A DNA stretch of 64,000 nucleotides. Origin: Fulvivirga marina (GTDB lineage: Bacteria > Bacteroidota > Bacteroidia > Cytophagales > Cyclobacteriaceae). Made by a program: the position numbers and the translations under genes. The stretch covers positions 153,961 through 217,960 of the forward strand of contig NZ_JAEUGD010000067.1 in assembly GCF_016775155.1 (NCBI RefSeq), read 5' to 3'. How positions within the stretch are numbered: the first letter of the stretch is position 1; each line of letters begins with the position of its first letter. The notes beneath the pieces are model-generated. The model did no database searches and was not told where the DNA came from. It saw only the letters and a list, made by a program, of their open reading frames with translations. This document shows, piece after piece, positions 59,469 through 64,000 of this stretch.

Positions 59469-62400
59469 ATGAAAAAATTAATCGTATGCCTATGCCTGGT
59501 AATTAGCATAGGTTTAATTCCACTTAATGTTTCTGCTCAGGTAGATTTCAGGGAAGAAACCATTTATTTTTTACTTACAACACGTTTTTTTGATGGAGAC
59601 CCTTCCAACAATGCGCCTACCGAATGGAGCTCCTACCATCCGGACCCCAATATTAATCAGGGTATTACAGATCCCAATGATGTAACATGGCGTGGTGATT
59701 TTAAAGGCCTTATTCAAAAACTAGATTACATTAAAGACCTAGGGTTTACAGCTATCTGGATCACTCCGATCGTTCATAATCGTAGCCCATTGGATTATCA
59801 TGGATATCATGCCTGGGACTTTACCAAAGTTGATCCCAGACTGGAATCTACAGGCGCTACTTTCCAAGATCTTATCAATGAAGTACATGCTCGAGATATG
59901 AAGATTGTACTTGACATTGTAACTAACCATTCCGGCCGCTTTGGAATAAAAGATGTGGCTGAAATAAAGTACAATACAGATCCTAATCAACCCTGGGGCC
60001 AGGATAGCAATGGTGATCCCTTGCAAGATAACCCTGACTGGGCCTATGATGGTATTACTCCTAACCCTGATGATGGTAAAATTTGGAGCCGTGCTAACCT
60101 GGCAAAAATGCCACCTCCTTATAATAGCGACCTTTCCCTACATCAGTGGCCTAGTAAAGAAAGTTATGTTGATACCTCAGATCCTGACTGGTATCATCAT
60201 TCGGGTAATGGATTCGCTCAGGGTTTTGATGACTTAGAAAACTTACAAAACCGCGCTCTGGCTGGAGATACACCTGACCTCAACACCGGTAGTCCGACTG
60301 TTAGAAACTATTTGGTTGCGGCTTATACCACTTTCATCAACATGGGGGTAGATGCCTTTCGCTGGGACACTATGAAACACATGAGCAGGGAAGATGTACT
60401 GTATTTCTATGATGCCTTCAAAGCAGTAAATCCTGATTTATTCATTTTTGGTGAAGTAGCTCAAAAAAGACATGAACTACACAACCTTGATGAGATCAAC
60501 CCTCACTATTATACATGGAGGGGCGATGTTAATAATTCTGAGCCCTCAGGTATTGCCGTGATTGACTTTTTTGCCGAAGCGACATTTCATGGAGTATTTG
60601 AAGAAGGTAATAACTTTTCAAATGTGGCCGCAGCCGCCCGTTATGACCATTTGTATGCAGACCCTTCTTATAATCTTACATGGCTGGATAATCACGATTT
60701 TGGGCCTAACAATGATTGGAACAGGAGATTTGGAGGAAGTACTGAGAACCTGGCGGCTTGCATGAACTTCATGTTTACCTGGAGGGGTATACCCATAGTC
60801 TATTACGGCACTGAGGTTGAATTCCAAAAAGGTGTTTATGCTGACATTCATGATGCCTCCGGTATAACAAAATCTATTGATGAAACGGGACGTGCATATT
60901 TTGGTAATGAGTTTGACAATGCTCCTAACCATGTAATATACCAACATATCAAAAAGTTGAATGCTATAAGAAAAGCCGTGCCTGCTCTTCAAAAAGGATC
61001 CTGGCGATGGGATGGTAATGGAGGAGGCAATGGTATTGGGTTTGTAAGACAATCAGGAAGTAGTGAGGTGGCCGTCGGCCTGGCCAAAGGAGGAGGTGTT
61101 ACTTTTAATTTTTCAGGTCTTACAAATGGGATCTATCGAGATGCCGTAACAGGAGATGAAATAAGTGTTAATAATGGCGCCATGAGTTTTCATGTAGAAC
61201 CTGGTTCCGCAGGTATTTATGTACTGAATGGTCCTGGCCGGATCGGTGGTAATGGGGTTGGTTTTTTCCAGCCGGGTTCAGGTTTTTCCCAGCCAGTCGT
61301 TAATATCAATCCGGCACCTGGTAATTATCAGGATCCGATCTCAGTAAGTATGAGTGCATCAGGCGGTAATACACCAATATCCATTTACTACACCACTGAC
61401 GGAAGTACACCGTCGAGTAGTAGTGCTGTCTATTCGGGCTCATTTAACGTTGATACTGACACTACGGTAAAAGCTATCGCCATTGACAGTGATGGAAACA
61501 CTTCCCCTGTAGTTTCAAATTACTATACATTTGGTGAGATCCAAGGCCTTACAGTTTACTTTAAGAAGCCCTCTGGTTGGGGCACTGCCAATGTGCATTA
61601 CTGGAATTTTATACCTGCCGGCGCAATATCAGGAAGTAACTGGCCTGGTCCTTCTATGACTCCCGCACCTTCAGAAGGCACTGATTGGTATCAATATACC
61701 TTCCAAAATGTCACTAGTACAAACCTGTTATTTGATGACAATGGAGGGTCTCAGACAGTGGATCTATTCAGAGACAAAACAGGCTGGTATAAAGATGGCG
61801 TCTGGTACGACACTAATCCTGAAACTCAAGTGAATCAAGCTCCTACTTTAACAATTTCTCCTGCCGGAGGCACTTTTGTTGAAGGAGATGTTGTATCTGT
61901 TATTCTTTCTGCTACTGATGACAGTGGTGAAATACCAAGCATATTCTATACGCTGGATGGCACCGCTCCATCATCTGCATCAATACCCTATGGTTCACCT
62001 ATCGACCTTACAGATGATACCACATTAAAGGCTATTGCCATAGACAATGAAGGCCTAAGCTCTGCAGAATCAACCCATACTTTTGCTTTCAATCCTCCTG
62101 CAAGTGGGCTTACCGTTCATTTCAAGCCCAGTGGCTATATTGAACCTGAGATCTATTTCTGGAATGTAACACCATCCGGTCAGTCCACTTCCTGGCCCGG
62201 GGAGACCATGATACCTGAAGGAGACGGTTGGTATCTATATACATTTGAAGGGGCCGATTGTGCCAACATGATCTTTAGCGACAATGGAAACACTCAAACT
62301 GTAGACTTAAACCGATGTAATAATGAAGGCTGGTATACGGAAGGTCAGTGGAGTGATACAAAGCCGTTACCACCAGCAGGGTTAACGATTCATTTTAAGA

Positions 62401-62966
62401 AACCTTCGGGCTGGACAACTGCCAACATACACTATTATAATGTTTCTCCGGCTGGCATCACGTCGACCAATTGGCCAGGCTTTCCCATGAATAATGATGG
62501 TAATGGATGGTGGAGTTATACCATTGAAGGTGCCAATTGTGCTGATATTGTATTTAATGATAGTGGAATGGCTCAGACCGCAGACCTGTCAAGGTGTGGA
62601 GAAGGTTGGTATGATAATGGTTGGTATGGTTCTCAACCAAGTGTTCGTACCATGAGTGGTAGTTATGCAAATCAGGAAATCAAGGAAATTACAAAACCTG
62701 AAAAAATCGTACTGTCACAAAATTACCCCAACCCATTCAAGAAGAGTACGACCATCGAATACGAACTGCCAAATTCCCAATATGTTTCACTTAGCGTGAT
62801 TAATATACTGGGTGAAAAAGTTAAAGAACTTATTCATGACAAAGTCCCTGGAGGCAGGCATCAGGTTATTCTGGATGTTAAAGACTTAAGGTCAGGAATC
62901 TATTTCTATGAACTTAGGGTGAATAACCAGGTTTTGAGAAAAAGGATGGTAATTACTGATTACTAA
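59469..62966 (+). CDS. secreted GH13 alpha-amylase with starch-binding repeats and T9SS sorting domain
   Basis: The 1165 residues begin with a Sec signal peptide (cleavage near SAQ, about residue 24). The GH13 catalytic domain (about 28-590) shows DIVTNHS near 150, GVDAFRWDTMKH with the catalytic Asp near 300, GEVA with the acid/base Glu near 327 and DNHD near 408. Two chitobiase-like beta domains (about 610-690 and 795-875) alternate with three starch-binding-like repeats (about 695-785, 880-965 and 970-1055), each built around NWPG or SWPG and a closing GWY. The end (about 1080-1165) is a type A T9SS sorting domain beginning with LSQNYPNPF. It should hydrolyse alpha-1,4-glucans outside the cell or on its surface. 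It is not part of the peptide cluster by function. Confidence 0.95.
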   Translation: MKKLIVCLCLVISIGLIPLNVSAQVDFREETIYFLLTTRFFDGDPSNNAPTEWSSYHPDPNINQGITDPNDVTWRGDFKGLIQKLDYIKDLGFTAIWITPIVHNRSPLDYHGYHAWDFTKVDPRLESTGATFQDLINEVHARDMKIVLDIVTNHSGRFGIKDVAEIKYNTDPNQPWGQDSNGDPLQDNPDWAYDGITPNPDDGKIWSRANLAKMPPPYNSDLSLHQWPSKESYVDTSDPDWYHHSGNGFAQGFDDLENLQNRALAGDTPDLNTGSPTVRNYLVAAYTTFINMGVDAFRWDTMKHMSREDVLYFYDAFKAVNPDLFIFGEVAQKRHELHNLDEINPHYYTWRGDVNNSEPSGIAVIDFFAEATFHGVFEEGNNFSNVAAAARYDHLYADPSYNLTWLDNHDFGPNNDWNRRFGGSTENLAACMNFMFTWRGIPIVYYGTEVEFQKGVYADIHDASGITKSIDETGRAYFGNEFDNAPNHVIYQHIKKLNAIRKAVPALQKGSWRWDGNGGGNGIGFVRQSGSSEVAVGLAKGGGVTFNFSGLTNGIYRDAVTGDEISVNNGAMSFHVEPGSAGIYVLNGPGRIGGNGVGFFQPGSGFSQPVVNINPAPGNYQDPISVSMSASGGNTPISIYYTTDGSTPSSSSAVYSGSFNVDTDTTVKAIAIDSDGNTSPVVSNYYTFGEIQGLTVYFKKPSGWGTANVHYWNFIPAGAISGSNWPGPSMTPAPSEGTDWYQYTFQNVTSTNLLFDDNGGSQTVDLFRDKTGWYKDGVWYDTNPETQVNQAPTLTISPAGGTFVEGDVVSVILSATDDSGEIPSIFYTLDGTAPSSASIPYGSPIDLTDDTTLKAIAIDNEGLSSAESTHTFAFNPPASGLTVHFKPSGYIEPEIYFWNVTPSGQSTSWPGETMIPEGDGWYLYTFEGADCANMIFSDNGNTQTVDLNRCNNEGWYTEGQWSDTKPLPPAGLTIHFKKPSGWTTANIHYYNVSPAGITSTNWPGFPMNNDGNGWWSYTIEGANCADIVFNDSGMAQTADLSRCGEGWYDNGWYGSQPSVRTMSGSYANQEIKEITKPEKIVLSQNYPNPFKKSTTIEYELPNSQYVSLSVINILGEKVKELIHDKVPGGRHQVILDVKDLRSGIYFYELRVNNQVLRKRMVITDY

Positions 62967-62995
62967 CCTATTAATATTACTTTCACCCTATCTCA

Positions 62996-63032
62996 AAAAT
63001 GCTCAACTGTTATTTACGGTTGGGCATTTTTT
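62996..63032. terminator. bidirectional intrinsic terminator
   Basis: A stem TGCTCAACTGT / ACGGTTGGGCA, with two G-U pairs in the plus-strand transcript, and a five-base loop is followed by six T in the plus direction and preceded by five A, which give a T-run in the minus direction. It sits between the convergent amylase and lgt genes and can serve both. Confidence 0.85.
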
Positions 63033-63050
63033 CACTGAGGTTATTCTGGA

Positions 63051-63878
63051 TTATTTATCGGCAAGTTTTTTACGACTCAAAATCATAAGAGCAATACCAA
63101 CAAAGATTAGCGGAATGCTTAATATTTGTCCCATATTCAGGATTAGGTTTTCTTCAAACGACATCTGATTTTCTTTCAAAAACTCAATCAGGAATCTCTG
63201 GGTAAAAATCAGTGTTATCCCGAGTCCAAAGATAAACCCCTGAAGATTATAAAACCCCCTGTTTTTCCAGATAGCATATAGCACAATACATAGCGCTAGG
63301 TAAAATATTGCTTCATAAAGCTGTGCCGGATGCCTCGGTATTTGATCCACCCGGGTGAACACAAAGGCCCAGGGAAGGCTGGAGGGAATCCCTATGATTT
63401 CTGAGTTCATCAAATTACCCAATCTTATCAGCCCTCCTAAGACAGTTCCTGCAATCATCAACCTATCCAGCATCCATAAGTAACCTCTTTTGAAATTTCT
63501 ATTATAAAGGTAGAGCGAGAGCAAAGCCCCTAAAATTCCTCCATGACTGGCCAGTCCTGCCAAGCCGGTGAATTGAAAATTCGGGTGTATTTTAATAGGC
63601 AAAATTTCAATGGGATTGTTGAGATAGTGTATCGGATCGTAAAACAGGATGTGTCCGAAACGAGCACCGATGATAGCCCCTAACATTATATATACTGTGA
63701 GCTTGTCCAGTTCTATAGCGGGAATTTCTTCCGATTTATAAATTTTGAGCATGATCTGGTGCCCTATCAATATTCCCAAAACCCAACTGACTCCATACCA
63801 CCTCAATAAGGCAAAACCTTCAAAAATTTCCGGGCTTATATCCCAGATAATATAAGCATTCATCCTCCCTGACAGCAT
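63051..63878 (-). CDS. lgt: prolipoprotein diacylglyceryl transferase
   Basis: The 275-residue polytopic membrane protein transfers diacylglycerol from phosphatidylglycerol to the lipobox Cys of prolipoproteins. Family landmarks are ARFGHILFYDP near 72-82, ASHGGILGALLSLY near 111-124 (the conserved HGG region), IRLGNLMNSEIIG near 151-163 and RHPAQLYEA near 180-188. The length is normal. The start may be the ATG at 63878 or the one at 63863, where it overlaps the TGA of an upstream frame as ATGA; family N termini favour the shorter form. This is a housekeeping gene and marks the right limit of the accessory region. Confidence 0.93.
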   Translation of the reverse strand: MLSGRMNAYIIWDISPEIFEGFALLRWYGVSWVLGILIGHQIMLKIYKSEEIPAIELDKLTVYIMLGAIIGARFGHILFYDPIHYLNNPIEILPIKIHPNFQFTGLAGLASHGGILGALLSLYLYNRNFKRGYLWMLDRLMIAGTVLGGLIRLGNLMNSEIIGIPSSLPWAFVFTRVDQIPRHPAQLYEAIFYLALCIVLYAIWKNRGFYNLQGFIFGLGITLIFTQRFLIEFLKENQMSFEENLILNMGQILSIPLIFVGIALMILSRKKLADK

Positions 63879-64000
63879 ATGGTTAAGAGTATAAACATAA
63901 AAGCATTCATCGCAAACCGATGGTGTTTGCTCATTGCCATACCTTCAGTTCTTTCAATTATCCATAAGATCTCTTCCTGATCAACTGGTTGCATAGCATT
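63860..64000 (-). CDS. possible 3' end of an unidentified gene upstream of lgt
   Basis: A minus-strand frame is open from the window edge to a TGA at 63862-63860, which overlaps the inner lgt start as ATGA. The roughly 46 visible residues start with an acidic part (QPVDQEEILWIIE) and end with a hydrophobic stretch. I do not recognise it. The stop-start overlap is the only sign that it is real, and it could be a chance frame. Confidence 0.3.
   Translation of the reverse strand, partial: NAMQPVDQEEILWIIERTEGMAMSKHHRFAMNAFMFILLTICCQGG

Noticed and set aside
1-64000. CRISPR arrays, tRNA or rRNA genes, insertion sequences
   Set aside because: I saw no regularly spaced repeats, no tRNA-like cloverleaf and no transposase. 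The repeated DNA is explained by homologous NRPS domains.

Overview
The window looks like a chromosomal segment of a Bacteroidota bacterium, most likely of the Cytophagia type. The evidence is a secreted amylase with a C-terminal type IX secretion (T9SS) sorting domain, a NusG paralogue of the UpxY/LoaP type, low-to-moderate GC, and mostly A-rich start contexts instead of strong Shine-Dalgarno sites. I cannot name a species from the sequence alone.

About 54.8 kb (positions 1-54779, all on the minus strand, transcribed right to left) is one very large non-ribosomal peptide / polyketide cluster, cut off by the left edge. It starts with a specialised NusG-like antiterminator (54779-54270). A fatty-acyl-AMP-ligase-primed NRPS follows (53950-47510), then an FtsX/MacB-type permease (47369-45000) and a pterin-dependent aromatic amino acid hydroxylase (44708-43890). 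Next come an NRPS with an adenylation-less module (43816-37628), a 4038-residue PKS-NRPS (37625-25509), two tandem cupin/JmjC-like oxygenases (25507-23556) and a 2643-residue NRPS with a TubC-type docking domain (23516-15585). The last part holds an asparagine synthetase (15541-13676), an A-PCP-C NRPS (13597-10469), a GT1 glycosyltransferase (10380-9028), a membrane fatty acid desaturase (9050-7968) and a partial NRPS (7951 to the edge).

Reading adenylation pocket codes by eye and assuming gene-order colinearity, the product starts as: fatty acyl - D-Asn - D-X (no A domain) - Thr - one reduced malonate unit (a statine-like beta-hydroxy extension) - D-amino acid of unassigned, possibly aromatic type - Ser - unassigned - Cys/Gly-like - unassigned - Thr-like - Thr - Ser - and further. 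No thioesterase lies in the window, so the line ends beyond position 1. Tailoring genes predict hydroxylation, glycosylation and desaturation. I do not recognise this as a known compound.

The flanks differ from the middle. The partial NRPS (1-7951) and the divergent A-PCP-AONS gene read more GC-rich than the central genes in the lines I counted, and the partial NRPS begins with only half of a condensation domain. This suggests a composite cluster.

On the plus strand, a 689-bp divergent region separates the antiterminator from an A-PCP-alpha-oxoamine synthase fusion (55469-59236). Beyond it lie genes that look unrelated: a secreted GH13 alpha-amylase with three starch-binding-like repeats (59469-62966), a bidirectional terminator, and lgt (63878-63051, minus).
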